Positions 37,759 through 46,176 are shown, numbered from the stretch's first letter. The stretch is 46,688 bases of DNA from Candidatus Wolfebacteria bacterium RIFOXYB1_FULL_54_12 (GCA_001793895.1 MGIT01000003.1:10600-57287); one strand, 5' to 3'. Numbers and translations are program-made. Notes: a model not told the origin generated them from the sequence alone.

Positions 37759-38842
37759 ATCCCAATTCCGCATCGATGAATTCGTCCAGCTCTCCACCCA
37801 ATACCCGCTCCGCCTGGGATGTTTCAACTCCCGTGCGATGATCCTTGACCATCTTGTACGGGTTCAGCACATAGGAACGAATCTGACTTCCCCATTCTAC
37901 CTTCGTTCGCGTCTTCAGGTCCCCCACTTCCTTTGCCTGCTGTTCTTCCATCAGTTTCACCAAGCGTGCACGCAAAAGGTTCATGGCCAATTGGCGGTTC
38001 GCCATTTGCGAACGCTCTACGCGCGATGATGACACGAGCCCTGTCGGAACGTGCGTAATGCGCACCGCGGTTTCTACCTTGTTCACATTCTGTCCGCCGG
38101 GACCTCCGGCACGCGAGAACTCGACCTTCAGGTCGTCTTCGGGAATCACAAACCCTTCAAGATCTACCGAAGGCAGGTCGGGCATGACCTCGACCAAACA
38201 GAACGACGTATGCCGCTTGTCTTCCGCGGAAAACGGCGAAATGCGCACCAACCGATGCACGCCGTATTCCTTTTTCAAGTAGCCGTAGGCGTATTTTCCC
38301 TTCATTTCAAAAGTCACCCCTTTGTACGCATGGCGCGCCGTCTTTGATTGCTCCCCTTCGCTTTCATCGATAATCGTAAACTTCCAACCGCGGCGCCGGG
38401 CATAGCCTTCGTACATCTCGCACAACATACCCGCCCAATCTTCGGACTCGTTTCCTCCGGCACCCGCCTGAATCGTTACGATTGCCGATTGCATATCGTA
38501 TTTTCCGCTGAACAGTTTTTCTATCTCGATCTTCTGCAACTTCTTTTTCAATGCAGCCAACGCGGCGGCGATTTCTTCGTCTTCTTTCTTATCTCCCGCC
38601 AACAGTTCGATCATCTCAATCTCTTCGCCTATTTCCTTAAACTTTTTTACCATTTCATTTACCTCTCCCAATTCCTTAATCTTCGCATCTGCATTTTCGC
38701 GGTCGTTCCAAAAATCAGGATCGCCCATTTCATATTCCAACTCCTTTACGCGGTTCGCTTTCGTATCAATATCAAAAGAAGCGCGCAAGTGGGCGGCTTC
38801 TGTTTTGATGTCTTCGAGTTGTCGTTTTGATTCTTCTGTCAT
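37757..38842 (-). CDS. prfB: Peptide chain release factor 2
   Basis: 361 aa. Reads UAA/UGA and triggers hydrolysis. SPF tripeptide (202-204) for stop recognition and GGQ (249-251) are intact. The frame is continuous: there is no in-frame UGA near codon 26, so the usual programmed +1 frameshift that controls RF2 is absent. Its presence agrees with UGA being a stop here. Starts 5 nt after the nudix gene. Confidence 0.96.
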   Translation of the reverse strand: MTEESKRQLEDIKTEAAHLRASFDIDTKANRVKELEYEMGDPDFWNDRENADAKIKELGEVNEMVKKFKEIGEEIEMIELLAGDKKEDEEIAAALAALKKKLQKIEIEKLFSGKYDMQSAIVTIQAGAGGNESEDWAGMLCEMYEGYARRRGWKFTIIDESEGEQSKTARHAYKGVTFEMKGKYAYGYLKKEYGVHRLVRISPFSAEDKRHTSFCLVEVMPDLPSVDLEGFVIPEDDLKVEFSRAGGPGGQNVNKVETAVRITHVPTGLVSSSRVERSQMANRQLAMNLLRARLVKLMEEQQAKEVGDLKTRTKVEWGSQIRSYVLNPYKMVKDHRTGVETSQAERVLGGELDEFIDAELG

Positions 38843-38847
38843 GATTT

Positions 38848-39216
38848 TTATTTCAACGCATTAACTATTTTTTGTGTAATGTCGCTTAATGCGTATTCTT
38901 CCATTTTCTCTCTTTTTACCCACTGCGCCGAATTGATTTCGGCATTCGGTTTAATTTCCCCTTTCACGTCTCCCCAATATACTTTCGCGCGTAGCATGTC
39001 CCCCTTATGCGGCGTAATACCGACAAAATCATTAAAGTATCTAATGTTTGATACTTCCACTAAGGGCAATTCTTCCTTTATCTCTCTTTGTAGGCAATCC
39101 ATTTCGGATTCCCCTTCCATGGGCTTTCCTCCCGGCAAAATCCAAGTTTCATTCTTTTTTACAAGAAGAATCTCATTATCTCTAATTGCCAATACATTTA
39201 TTGCTATCCTCTCCAT
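38848..39216 (-). CDS. NUDIX hydrolase
   Basis: 122 aa. Nudix box runs from G29/G30 ([14 protein letters not shown]) to REIKEEL (44-50): the catalytic RE-x2-EE glutamates are kept, but the Gly after EE is Leu. Substrate unknown; MutT-like or nucleotide-sugar hydrolysis are possible. The ATG is 2 nt from the 3' end of tRNA-Thr on the same strand and prfB follows after 5 nt, so tRNA-nudix-prfB is probably one transcript. Confidence 0.88.
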   Translation of the reverse strand: MERIAINVLAIRDNEILLVKKNETWILPGGKPMEGESEMDCLQREIKEELPLVEVSNIRYFNDFVGITPHKGDMLRAKVYWGDVKGEIKPNAEINSAQWVKREKMEEYALSDITQKIVNALK

Positions 39217-39217
39217 G

Positions 39218-39290
39218 AGCCAGTGGCCGGAATCGAACCGGCGACCTACGCGTTACGAGTGCGTTGCTCTACCAACTGAGCTACACTGGC
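39218..39290 (-). tRNA. tRNA-Thr(CGT)
   Basis: 73 nt. Acceptor GCCAGTG/CACTGGC, anticodon loop CTCGTAA (CGT), T-stem GCCGG/CCGGC, discriminator T (allowed for Thr). The pair closing the anticodon loop is A-C. No CCA. Confidence 0.93.
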
Positions 39291-39297
39291 AAACGAA

Positions 39298-39320
39298 TGG
39301 CTTCCCCTCACAGGAAGCCA
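39298..39320 (-). terminator. Hairpin between serS and tRNA-Thr
   Basis: TGGCTTCC-CCTCACA-GGAAGCCA; no T-run, so a processing or weak termination role. Confidence 0.45.
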
Positions 39321-39370
39321 CCCGAATCGCAAGATTAATTTTCAGAACAATCAAATTTGACCGTCTGACC

Positions 39371-40690
39371 TCACTTACGTCTTTCAATTTTTGCAAATCC
39401 CGTGTACTTTTGCAACACCTCGGGAATTAGCACACTTCCATCGGCTTGCTGGTAATTCTCCAGTACCGCTATGAAACTACGCGGGCTCGGCAACGCCGTG
39501 TTGTTTAACATATACACATATTTCCGCTCGCCGTTTGCGTCGACATATTTCACGTTCAGGCGACGCGCCTGCCAATCGACAAAATTACTCGCCGATCCCG
39601 TCTCACCCCAGCGGTTCAGGCCCGGCATCCACGCCTCTATGTCGAATGCGCGAAACTTGCCTGCGCTCATGTCGCCGGCGCAGATCTGTATCTGCCGATA
39701 CGGCAGGCCGAGCTCCTCGTGCATCTCGCGCGAGATATCCATCATCTCCTGCTGAAGCTTGTTCGCTTCTTCTACATCTGCTTTGGCGATGACCACCTGC
39801 TCTACCTTCATGAACTCGTGCACGCGGTACATGCCTTTTGTATCCTTGCCGTAGCTTCCTATTTCACTGCGATAGCACTGACTATATCCTGCCAAACGGA
39901 TCGGCAGCTGCTCTTCCTTTAACACTTCGTCCGAATAATATGCAAGCAATGACGGCTCGGCGGTTCCGACCAAAAACTTCTTATCTTTTGCGGCCGCACC
40001 TTCTGCGTCCTTATCGGTTGTCGCTATTTGATAGATTTCATCCACTTCCGGATCGTAATCCATTCCTTTGAAATATCCACTCCCAAACAACGAGAATCCC
40101 TTAACCAGTGTCGGCGGGATCATGGCCGTATATCCTTTTTGCGCCATCTTGTTGACGGCATACATCATCAACGCCATCACCAACTGCGTGCCTTCGTTCT
40201 TCAAATAATACCCGCGATAGCCGCTTACCTTGGCGCCTTTTTCAAAATCGATAATGTCGAGCTCCTGTGCCAACTGCACATGATCCTTCGGTTCGAAATC
40301 GAACTTTTTCGGCTCGCCCCAGCGATAGACTTCCACATTGTCCGCATCGCTCGCTCCGAGCGGCGTATCGCTCGACGGTACGGTCGGCACGCGGACCATC
40401 AATTCATCAAATTTCTGCTTTGCTTCGCGGTAGGCCGGCTCGGCAACAAAAAGATCTTCCTTCACCTTTTTCCCTTCTTCGATGATCACTCCCCGCTCGT
40501 CTGCCGATGCCGTTTTCATGCGCTCGTTCAGTTCGTTCTTTAGCGCGCTCAACCGCTCAACCTTCTGCTGCAAATCGACGCGGACCTTGTCCACCTCCAA
40601 TAATTCGTCCAAATTAAGGTCAACGTGCTTGTTTTTAATGGCACCTTTGACCGCTTCTGCGTTATCTCTAATGTATTTGATGTCTACCAT
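39371..40690 (-). CDS. serS: Seryl-tRNA synthetase
   Basis: 439 aa from MVDIKYIRDN; a frame seven codons longer (to 40711) exists, but family members start at this point and a TATGAT box lies 9 nt upstream. N-terminal antiparallel coiled-coil arm (about 30-105) that grips the long variable arm of tRNA-Ser; class II core with motif 2 (CYRSEIGSYGKDTKGMYRVH) and motif 3 (about residues 380-430). Two serine tRNAs are in the same window, one with an unusual discriminator base. Confidence 0.95.
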   Translation of the reverse strand: MVDIKYIRDNAEAVKGAIKNKHVDLNLDELLEVDKVRVDLQQKVERLSALKNELNERMKTASADERGVIIEEGKKVKEDLFVAEPAYREAKQKFDELMVRVPTVPSSDTPLGASDADNVEVYRWGEPKKFDFEPKDHVQLAQELDIIDFEKGAKVSGYRGYYLKNEGTQLVMALMMYAVNKMAQKGYTAMIPPTLVKGFSLFGSGYFKGMDYDPEVDEIYQIATTDKDAEGAAAKDKKFLVGTAEPSLLAYYSDEVLKEEQLPIRLAGYSQCYRSEIGSYGKDTKGMYRVHEFMKVEQVVIAKADVEEANKLQQEMMDISREMHEELGLPYRQIQICAGDMSAGKFRAFDIEAWMPGLNRWGETGSASNFVDWQARRLNVKYVDANGERKYVYMLNNTALPSPRSFIAVLENYQQADGSVLIPEVLQKYTGFAKIERRK

Positions 40691-40725
40691 ATTGGTAAAA
40701 TCATACGCCAAAAAAGCCCAAAAAT

Positions 40726-40751
40726 AAAGGACCTACCGTGGTAGGTCCTTT
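40726..40751 (-). terminator. Terminator of the 40783 gene
   Basis: AAAGGACCTACC/GGTAGGTCCTTT around GT, then TATTTTT on minus. Confidence 0.8.
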
Positions 40752-40782
40752 CTTGCTGCCGGCGTATTCACGCCCTGCCATC

Positions 40783-41382
40783 CTAATCTTCTTCCCAGCC
40801 GTCATCTTCGTCGTGCCGGCTTTCCTTGTTTTCAAAATACAATACGACCGCGATGATGCCTGCCCAGTACAGGCAAGAAACCCAAAACTCCACTGCGGCT
40901 GCCGCAAACAAGCCGTAATCCAGCGCCACACTTGCCGTCATGCCGATGATCGCGCCCATTTCCAAAGACAATATCCCCGATGCGGGGAACGTGCGCGCCT
41001 TTTCCGCAATATATGCAGTCGCTATCCCCATTGCCAGAGCCACGGGCAGCCAGATGATCAATGACGAACCGGCAAGACCGGTAGCCAGCAGGCTAAACCC
41101 GATAGCAAACCCACCAATGCCGAGCACGACATCCTTTTTATCCATAATGTATTTTATGGTGCAATACGTGATGCCAACAACCGCTGCCGACCCCACATAA
41201 TTCAGCATCCAGCCCGACAGGGTATTGATCTGCGGAACCGGAAACTCGAGTACACCGTTGACCGCAGCGAATGTTTTCGGCTGTGTCACGCCTCGTATCA
41301 GTACCAGCACTTCGCGAACCATCAGTACTAACGTCATCGTAAGAATAAATCTGCTCCAAAAAACATTTTTTGATAGTGCCAT
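40783..41382 (-). CDS. Polytopic membrane protein of unknown function, 199 aa
   Basis: Not recognised. About five transmembrane segments (roughly 10-30, 55-75, 85-107, 110-126, 150-180) and a charged C-terminus KESRHDEDDGWEED. GGGAGG is placed before the ATG. It stands alone with its own terminator. No motif points to a substrate. Confidence 0.75.
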   Translation of the reverse strand: MALSKNVFWSRFILTMTLVLMVREVLVLIRGVTQPKTFAAVNGVLEFPVPQINTLSGWMLNYVGSAAVVGITYCTIKYIMDKKDVVLGIGGFAIGFSLLATGLAGSSLIIWLPVALAMGIATAYIAEKARTFPASGILSLEMGAIIGMTASVALDYGLFAAAAVEFWVSCLYWAGIIAVVLYFENKESRHDEDDGWEED

Positions 41383-41479
41383 GACAGCCGCCCTCCCGTA
41401 CTATGTGTTATTGTTAACGTCGTGCATTTCTGCACAGTCTATCCATATGCTACATATTTTCTTTTATTTTGTAAAGGCG

Positions 41480-41509
41480 TTGGCAAATACCCCTGCCATA
41501 GCGTACAAT
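41480..41509 (+). promoter_or_regulatory. dnaX promoter
   Basis: -35 TTGGCA (41480-41485), 18-bp spacer, -10 TACAAT (41504-41509), 13 nt before the ATG. Confidence 0.6.
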
Positions 41510-41522
41510 TATTCCATATATC

Positions 41523-42626
41523 ATGCTTGCACTCTATCGCAAATACCGCCCCAAGCGGTTCGAGGATGTTCTGGGGCAGGAATCCATCATCCGGATCATC
41601 AGAAATGCCGCGAAAACGGATCGGCTTAGCCATGCCTATCTTTTTTACGGTGCCCGCGGAAGCGGCAAGACGACCACCGCGCGCCTGATCGCAAAAATCG
41701 CAAACTGCCAAAAACGGCTCACCGATGCCGATTTTAAGAAACTCGGAGAGCCCTGCAACGCCTGCCATGCCTGCATCGAAATCGACAGCGGCAACGCCAT
41801 GGACATCATCGAGATCGACGCCGCCTCGACCCGCGGTATCGATGACATTCGCAGTCTCAAAGAAGGCGCGCTCCTCTCCCCGTCTTCCTATGCCTACAAG
41901 GTATTTATCATTGACGAGGTACATCAGCTCAGCAAAGATGCATTCAACGCACTCCTTAAGATACTCGAAGAACCGCCCCGACACGCGATTTTTATTTTGG
42001 CGACCACAGAATACGATAAAGTTCCTCCGACCGTCGCCTCGCGCGCGCAGCGGTTTCATTTCAAAAAGGTTCCCCTCAAAGAGCTTGTAGACAAGTTGAA
42101 AAAGATCGTATCCGAAGAAAAGATAGCCTTCGACGAAGAGGCGCTTGAATTGATCGCGGCCGGAGCGGATGGCAGCTTCCGCGACGCTGAATCCCTCCTC
42201 GACCAAATAGCCACCATGGAAGAAACGATCAGCGTTGAGAGTGTCGAGCGCATCCTCGGACGCGTCGCATTTTCCCGCGTCAGCGATCTTGTCGATCTAA
42301 TCATTACGAAAGATCTCGCCGGGGCGCTGGCAAACATCAATAGCATACACGAAGACGGGCACAACATCGTACAGTTCGCAAAGGACCTTATCCACTACTA
42401 TCGACGCGTACTGGCTATCCGCTTCAGCCCCAAGCTTGAACACGATTTCCGCCAACTCTACACTTCCCGCGAAGTGGACACCATCCTGCGACACGGTAAA
42501 GCCGTCGACGAGCGCTCGACCATCGCACTGGTAAAGGCATTGATCGTTGCCTATACGGAAATGCGCTATAGCCCATTTGCAATCGTTCCACTTGAGTTGG
42601 CGCTTATTGAGCATCTCAAAACATAA
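41523..42626 (+). CDS. dnaX: DNA polymerase III subunit gamma (short DnaX)
   Basis: Clamp-loader motor. Walker A GARGSGKT (43-50), zinc module C61, C77, C80, C83, Walker B DEVH (130-133), SRC-like sensor ATTEYDKVPPTVASRAQRF, then the collar domain. At 367 aa it ends right after domain III, so the tau-specific domains that bind DnaB and polymerase are absent and no programmed frameshift is needed. An antisense frame over its first part is a shadow. Confidence 0.95.
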   Translation: MLALYRKYRPKRFEDVLGQESIIRIIRNAAKTDRLSHAYLFYGARGSGKTTTARLIAKIANCQKRLTDADFKKLGEPCNACHACIEIDSGNAMDIIEIDAASTRGIDDIRSLKEGALLSPSSYAYKVFIIDEVHQLSKDAFNALLKILEEPPRHAIFILATTEYDKVPPTVASRAQRFHFKKVPLKELVDKLKKIVSEEKIAFDEEALELIAAGADGSFRDAESLLDQIATMEETISVESVERILGRVAFSRVSDLVDLIITKDLAGALANINSIHEDGHNIVQFAKDLIHYYRRVLAIRFSPKLEHDFRQLYTSREVDTILRHGKAVDERSTIALVKALIVAYTEMRYSPFAIVPLELALIEHLKT

Positions 42627-42629
42627 ACT

Positions 42630-42663
42630 GTATTAAAACACCCCTTGCGGGGTGTTTTAATAC
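42630..42663. terminator. Bidirectional terminator
   Basis: GTATTAAAACACCCC-TTGC-GGGGTGTTTTAATAC between dnaX and the convergent 42671 gene. Confidence 0.88.
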
Positions 42664-42670
42664 TTACTCC

Positions 42671-42892
42671 TTAAAGCCCTTTGATTACTTCGTCAACATC
42701 GGCAAATTCGGCATCAAGCTCGCCGATGTCAATGCCGTCCAGTTCCGCCTGAATGGCGTCGGTCGTATCGGCCGGCGCTATTGTTTCAGGAATCTGCTCC
42801 GCTCGTCTGCCGCTCCACCATATGAATCCAGCCATAATAGCAACGAGGATTATCGCAATGATCGTGTAGTTCTTTTTTGTCATGGTTCGCAT
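42671..42892 (-). CDS. Small signal-anchored acidic protein
   Basis: 73 aa. A basic N-terminus and one transmembrane segment (about 9-27), then an acidic tail with ADTTDAIQAELDGIDIGELD and DVDEVIKGL. I recognise the pattern of a dipeptide-rich IDIG-LDAEF tail from many Parcubacteria proteins; role unknown. Its ATG shares a base with the stop of the upstream gene (TAATG), so translation is coupled and the two proteins probably work together. Confidence 0.75.
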   Translation of the reverse strand: MRTMTKKNYTIIAIILVAIMAGFIWWSGRRAEQIPETIAPADTTDAIQAELDGIDIGELDAEFADVDEVIKGL

Positions 42893-43863
42893 TATTGGTT
42901 AGTTGAAGTTGCGGTTGACGTTGCCGGAGCGTCGACCGTGTTCACGCCGGGGATTTTTGCCAGGTCGGTGGCTGCCTTACGAATAGCCTCTTGTACCGCG
43001 CGCACCGCATCCTGCACAACCTTCAGATCCGCTTGCAACGCCTGTCGCGTTTCACCCACATCGGCGCGCAACTCGCTTTCCTGGTCGATCGTCGGTACAT
43101 ATGTCTTTGTCGACTGCGCTACGATAGCCGCACGTGCCGCCGCAATGACCGTTTCCGCCGATGCAATATCCTCCTTTACGCCTACGGCATCTTTTCCTGC
43201 CTCCTCCGCCTTTGCGGCCCGCGATTCGACGCTTTGCAATACTTTCTCCAACCGATCCACCGCGTTGGAAAAATGCTCGAGCCTATTTGCATTGATCTCT
43301 TCAAACTGCTTGTCGATCTTTTCTACTGCAGTACGCTTTCTTTCATCGCGGATCGCTTCGAGCTTCGTTTTCAGTTCTTCGCGTCGCGCTTCAATCGTAT
43401 GCCTTACTTCTTCGCGTCGTTCTTCCATTGTGCGCTTAAACTCCTCACGACGCACTTCCACTTCTTTTTTCACCTGCTCCATCTTTTGCTTTACCGTTTC
43501 GCGCTGTTCTTCCATGGTCTTGCGCAACTCTTCACGCGATGACGTCGCAACACCACCGCGGATATCTTCGCGCTTTTGCTGCAACTCCAGCCGGATGCCC
43601 TCCTGCACCGTGCGCGCTCCTTCGCGGGTCGCTTCATTTGTTTCGCGAAGCTCATTTCTTATTTCTTCCGCCTTGCGAACCGTACCCTGCCTCAATGTCC
43701 TACCTGCATCCAGCGTATCCCGGATCAACGTTCTTCGTACCGGCGGAACGGGAGCAGCCGTCGTCGTTTCGACAGCAGCGGCCGGCGTAGTGGTCGCTTC
43801 TTGTGCCGATGCATTTGCCGCAAACAGCATCGTCGCCATGATTACAATGATATATTTATTCAT
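42892..43863 (-). CDS. Secreted coiled-coil protein
   Basis: 323 aa. Signal peptide of about 21 residues (MNKYIIVIMATMLFAANASA). A Thr/Ala/Pro-rich linker leads to a long Arg/Glu-rich helix (about 55-225), with repeats such as KTMEEQRETVKQK and RTMEERREEVRHT, an uninterrupted coiled coil. The C-terminus is Thr/Ser/Ala-rich. The start at 43863 is chosen for the signal peptide; the longer frame to 44004 is untranslated AT repeat. Similar DUF-less coiled-coil proteins are frequent in CPR genomes. TAATG overlap with the next gene. Confidence 0.78.
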   Translation of the reverse strand: MNKYIIVIMATMLFAANASAQEATTTPAAAVETTTAAPVPPVRRTLIRDTLDAGRTLRQGTVRKAEEIRNELRETNEATREGARTVQEGIRLELQQKREDIRGGVATSSREELRKTMEEQRETVKQKMEQVKKEVEVRREEFKRTMEERREEVRHTIEARREELKTKLEAIRDERKRTAVEKIDKQFEEINANRLEHFSNAVDRLEKVLQSVESRAAKAEEAGKDAVGVKEDIASAETVIAAARAAIVAQSTKTYVPTIDQESELRADVGETRQALQADLKVVQDAVRAVQEAIRKAATDLAKIPGVNTVDAPATSTATSTNQ

Positions 43864-43917
43864 GCATTTATTATACCACCTTTCGCGCCTTTTACTGCAA
43901 TGCCCTTTATCCACATG

Positions 43918-43955
43918 GATAAATTTTAAATTTATAATTTGAAATTTTAAATTAT
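43918..43955. repeat. AT-only low-complexity repeat
   Basis: AAATTTTAAATTTATAATTT followed by GAAATTTTAAATT; related patches at 10396-10430 and 4575-4594. A third, simple repeat type between genes. Confidence 0.55.
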
Positions 43956-44012
43956 TCGTACTATTTGCAGGATGGACCATTGGCATGGTAGAATGGGCTG
44001 GCAAGTAAATTT

Positions 44013-44083
44013 TGGGGGATCGTCTAAGGGTAGGACTGCAGATTTTGGATCTGCCTATCGGGGTTCGAATCCCTGTCCCCCAG
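44013..44083 (+). tRNA. tRNA-Gln(TTG)
   Basis: 71 nt. Acceptor TGGGGGA/TCCCCCA with the weak U1-A72 pair and discriminator G typical of glutamine; anticodon stem GCAGA/TCTGC, loop TTTTGGA (TTG). Its 3' end recurs at 46065. Confidence 0.94.
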
Positions 44084-44094
44084 CCCCGTAAAAT
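44064..44094. repeat. Putative left attachment-like repeat (tRNA-Gln 3' end)
   Basis: Runs from the T-loop to 11 nt past the tRNA. Matches 46065-46095 in the same orientation at 27 of 31 positions by hand. Confidence 0.65.
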
Positions 44095-44134
44095 AACACA
44101 AATAAACCGCCTTTGGGCGGTTTATTTGTGTTAT
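44093..44134 (+). terminator. Terminator of tRNA-Gln
   Basis: ATAACACAAATAAACCGCC and its complement, 19-bp arms, loop TTTG. Confidence 0.85.
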
Positions 44135-44155
44135 CACAGGGCAAGCCATGAGGAT

Positions 44156-44208
44156 TGTCACGTGGATATTTTACGAGGGCCACGTGACAAATTTTTTCAC
44201 AAATTTGT
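44156..44208. other. Two adjacent hairpins at the islet edge
   Basis: TGTCACGTGG/CCACGTGACA (44156-44189) and ACAAATTT/AAATTTGT (44187-44208). Confidence 0.5.
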
Positions 44209-44265
44209 TTTACGTGGCGTGTTTATAAATTAAAGGTACCTGACCCCATTAAGACCATTAAGACA

Positions 44266-44442
44266 TTAATACACCTTAGTGCCCATTAAAAAATGCGATG
44301 CGCCATCCGCGAATGCTAACGTTGCTGCCTTTATATTCAGACCATCATCCCCTTTAAAAATAAATGGACACTCAAAGTAATCTACTTCCCATACTATAAG
44401 ATTTTCGAATTCTTTTTTTCTTATTTCTTTTTTATTTGCCAT
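44266..44442 (-). CDS. 58-aa protein of unknown function
   Basis: MANKKEIRKKEFENLIVWEV is the basic N-terminus; it continues with DYFECPFIFKGDDG and ends HFLMGTKVY. No recognised family; a strand-rich core is likely. It starts 8 nt after the zinc-ribbon gene on the same strand, so it is the last gene of a three-gene run. Codon use is AT-rich like its two neighbours and unlike the rest of the window, which supports common transfer. Confidence 0.6.
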   Translation of the reverse strand: MANKKEIRKKEFENLIVWEVDYFECPFIFKGDDGLNIKAATLAFADGASHFLMGTKVY

Positions 44443-44450
44443 ATCATATA

Positions 44451-44648
44451 TTATTTGTGAATCAATTTGTAATCCCCTTCGTTCCCACCAACCCGTACAT
44501 AATAATCACACCCATCAACATAAATCGCCTTACATTTACATGCAGTAAGTTTCTTTTGGGTATTCCAATAAATCTCATCTCCACAATGAGCACATTTGTA
44601 GTGCGCCTCCTTTTTAGTTTTAGTGCTGTGTTCTTTTGGCATAACCAT
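44451..44648 (-). CDS. Small zinc-ribbon protein
   Basis: 65 aa (or 63 from Met3). CAHC (19-22) and CKC (37-39) separated by 14 residues form a zinc ribbon; the C-terminus VDGCDYYVRVGGNEGDYKL is a beta-rich tail. Starts 2 nt after the ATPase stop. Possible nucleic-acid binding or a redox role; a regulator of the islet is one option. Confidence 0.7.
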   Translation of the reverse strand: MVMPKEHSTKTKKEAHYKCAHCGDEIYWNTQKKLTACKCKAIYVDGCDYYVRVGGNEGDYKLIHK

Positions 44649-44650
44649 AC

Positions 44651-45934
44651 TTATTCTCTATTTGATTCAATAAGCCATTCCCATAGTGGTTTTATCCGTA
44701 TAATCATCCCGTCCTTCTCAACTTCACGTTTCTCATCCCACGTCAGTATCGTTAGCTTTTTAGTATTCAATTCGTGACCCGCCTCAACCAATGCCTTCAC
44801 TTCGCGATCTTCCGTATCCTTATTTCTTGTTCCGTAACATGCCTGTATCAGTTCTTTTACCTCAATACCCTCCTTAACAACAAAATCGACTTCGCGATCA
44901 TTTCGCGTCTTATAATAAAACAGTTCATGATTAGGCTTGACTCCACGCTTCACAAGCTCGGTAAAGACCAAATTCTCCATAAGTTTGCCCTTATCCGGAG
45001 AATGCTGAATTGCTTTTGCGCTTATAAATCCATTGTCGATGGCATATACTTTTTTGGGAGATTTTATTCTTTGTACTGCCTTTGTGGAATAGCGAAGCAA
45101 CGAAAATATCAAGTACGCCTCTTCTAAATATTTTGTATATTTCTCCGTTGTTGAAATGCTTTTTAGTCCGAGTATATCCTGCACTTTTCGCAAGCTATAC
45201 AAACCTGCAAAATTATTTACCATATACAACCCCAAATTCCCTATTTGCGTTGAAAATTTGACCCTATGTCTTTTTACTACATCTTTAAAAATAAGCGAGT
45301 CAAAAAGTATCCCCAGGTAATCGCGATGATCAAGGCCACTAACCACTACTTCCGGGAATCCTCCACTTATCAGGTATTCTTCCATGAGACTTAGGAGTTC
45401 GCCGTGTTTCTCCGGCAAAGAACCATATTCGGAGTCTATATTAAATTTTTTAGCCTTCAAAAACTCGTTGAAATCAAACGGCAATATTTCTATGGGGATA
45501 TGCCTACCCGTAAGCGCAGTCGCAAGCTCCTTTGAGAGCATGTGAGCATTCGATCCGGTCAATATTAAGTTATAACCTTCTCTATGTAGTCGATTCGCAA
45601 AAAGTTCCCAATTCGGCAAATTTTGAATTTCATCAAATAAAATATTTTTCACATCACCATACACGGAATGCAATTTCCCCATAAGCTCATCTGTTACTAT
45701 CCCGCCAACGCTCGAGAGTACTTCATCATCAAAGTTGAAGTACATAAATGGGCGCCCTTTTAAAAGCATGAGGGCGAATATTGATTTCCCTGCCCGCCTT
45801 GGCCCCAAAATTACTTTGATTAAATTGGAGTCCAACCATTTCTTCCCGAAATCATCCTTTGTCCGCGGGATATATTCGAGTGCCAGAAATCGCTCTTTTT
45901 CTAATTTTTGCTTTAATATTACGTCTTTAAGCAT
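44651..45934 (-). CDS. AAA ATPase with DUF4143 domain
   Basis: 427 aa. Walker A GPRRAGKS (44-51), Walker B ILFDEIQNL (98-106), sensor-like TGSNAHML (125-132), GRHIPIEILPFDFNEFL, then a winged-helix-like middle (about 225-275) and a DUF4143-like C-terminus with YYKTRNDREVDFVVKEG...VKELIQ (about 345-372), reminiscent of PD-(D/E)xK nucleases. Proteins of this class are common, often mobile, with roles suggested in defence or gene transfer but not settled. First gene of an AT-rich operon, with three TTGACCAGTA sites upstream. Confidence 0.88.
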   Translation of the reverse strand: MLKDVILKQKLEKERFLALEYIPRTKDDFGKKWLDSNLIKVILGPRRAGKSIFALMLLKGRPFMYFNFDDEVLSSVGGIVTDELMGKLHSVYGDVKNILFDEIQNLPNWELFANRLHREGYNLILTGSNAHMLSKELATALTGRHIPIEILPFDFNEFLKAKKFNIDSEYGSLPEKHGELLSLMEEYLISGGFPEVVVSGLDHRDYLGILFDSLIFKDVVKRHRVKFSTQIGNLGLYMVNNFAGLYSLRKVQDILGLKSISTTEKYTKYLEEAYLIFSLLRYSTKAVQRIKSPKKVYAIDNGFISAKAIQHSPDKGKLMENLVFTELVKRGVKPNHELFYYKTRNDREVDFVVKEGIEVKELIQACYGTRNKDTEDREVKALVEAGHELNTKKLTILTWDEKREVEKDGMIIRIKPLWEWLIESNRE

Positions 45935-45947
45935 ATATTCTTATATC

Positions 45948-45998
45948 TACTGGTCAAATTAATCATATTTTGACCAGTACAGTTAGTATACTGGTCAA
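45948..45998 (-). promoter_or_regulatory. Triple TTGACCAGTA operator-like site
   Basis: TTGACCAGTA copies at 45948-45957 and 45989-45998 (minus strand) and 45970-45979 (plus strand). The last two form an inverted repeat with a 9-bp spacer. First copy lies 13 nt before the ATPase ATG. Confidence 0.65.
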
Positions 45999-46064
45999 GA
46001 TAAGCAAAAGCAAGCAATTTGGACGTAGTTCCATTATCAAAGATAGGTACTAGGCCGGGATGAG

Positions 46065-46095
46065 TTCAAATCCCTACCCCCCTGCCCCGTAAAAT
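46065..46095. repeat. Putative right attachment-like repeat (degenerate tRNA-Gln 3' end)
   Basis: TTCAAATCCCTACCCCCCTG followed by CCCCGTAAAAT; four differences from 44064-44094. Marks the right edge of the islet. Confidence 0.65.
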
Positions 46096-46163
46096 TCGCT
46101 CGCGAGCTCGCTCATCGCATAACGAGCATTTTTGCGCATTTTATTTCGTCGCCGCTTTTATGC

Positions 46164-46169
46164 TATTAT
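46164..46169 (+). promoter_or_regulatory. -10 element of the PNPOx-like gene
   Basis: TATTAT, 7 nt before the ATG at 46177. Confidence 0.45.
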
Positions 46170-46176
46170 CATAACA

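Noticed and set aside
37757-38842. Programmed +1 frameshift in prfB
   Set aside because: The frame is continuous from the start codon with no early in-frame UGA.
41439-42206. 255-codon frame on minus over dnaX
   Set aside because: Antisense to the conserved ATPase core of DnaX; no family features, glycine/arginine-rich shadow.
44236-44252. GGTACCTGACCCCATT as a remnant IS end
   Set aside because: Shares only CTGACCCC-ATT with the IS3 terminus; too short to support.
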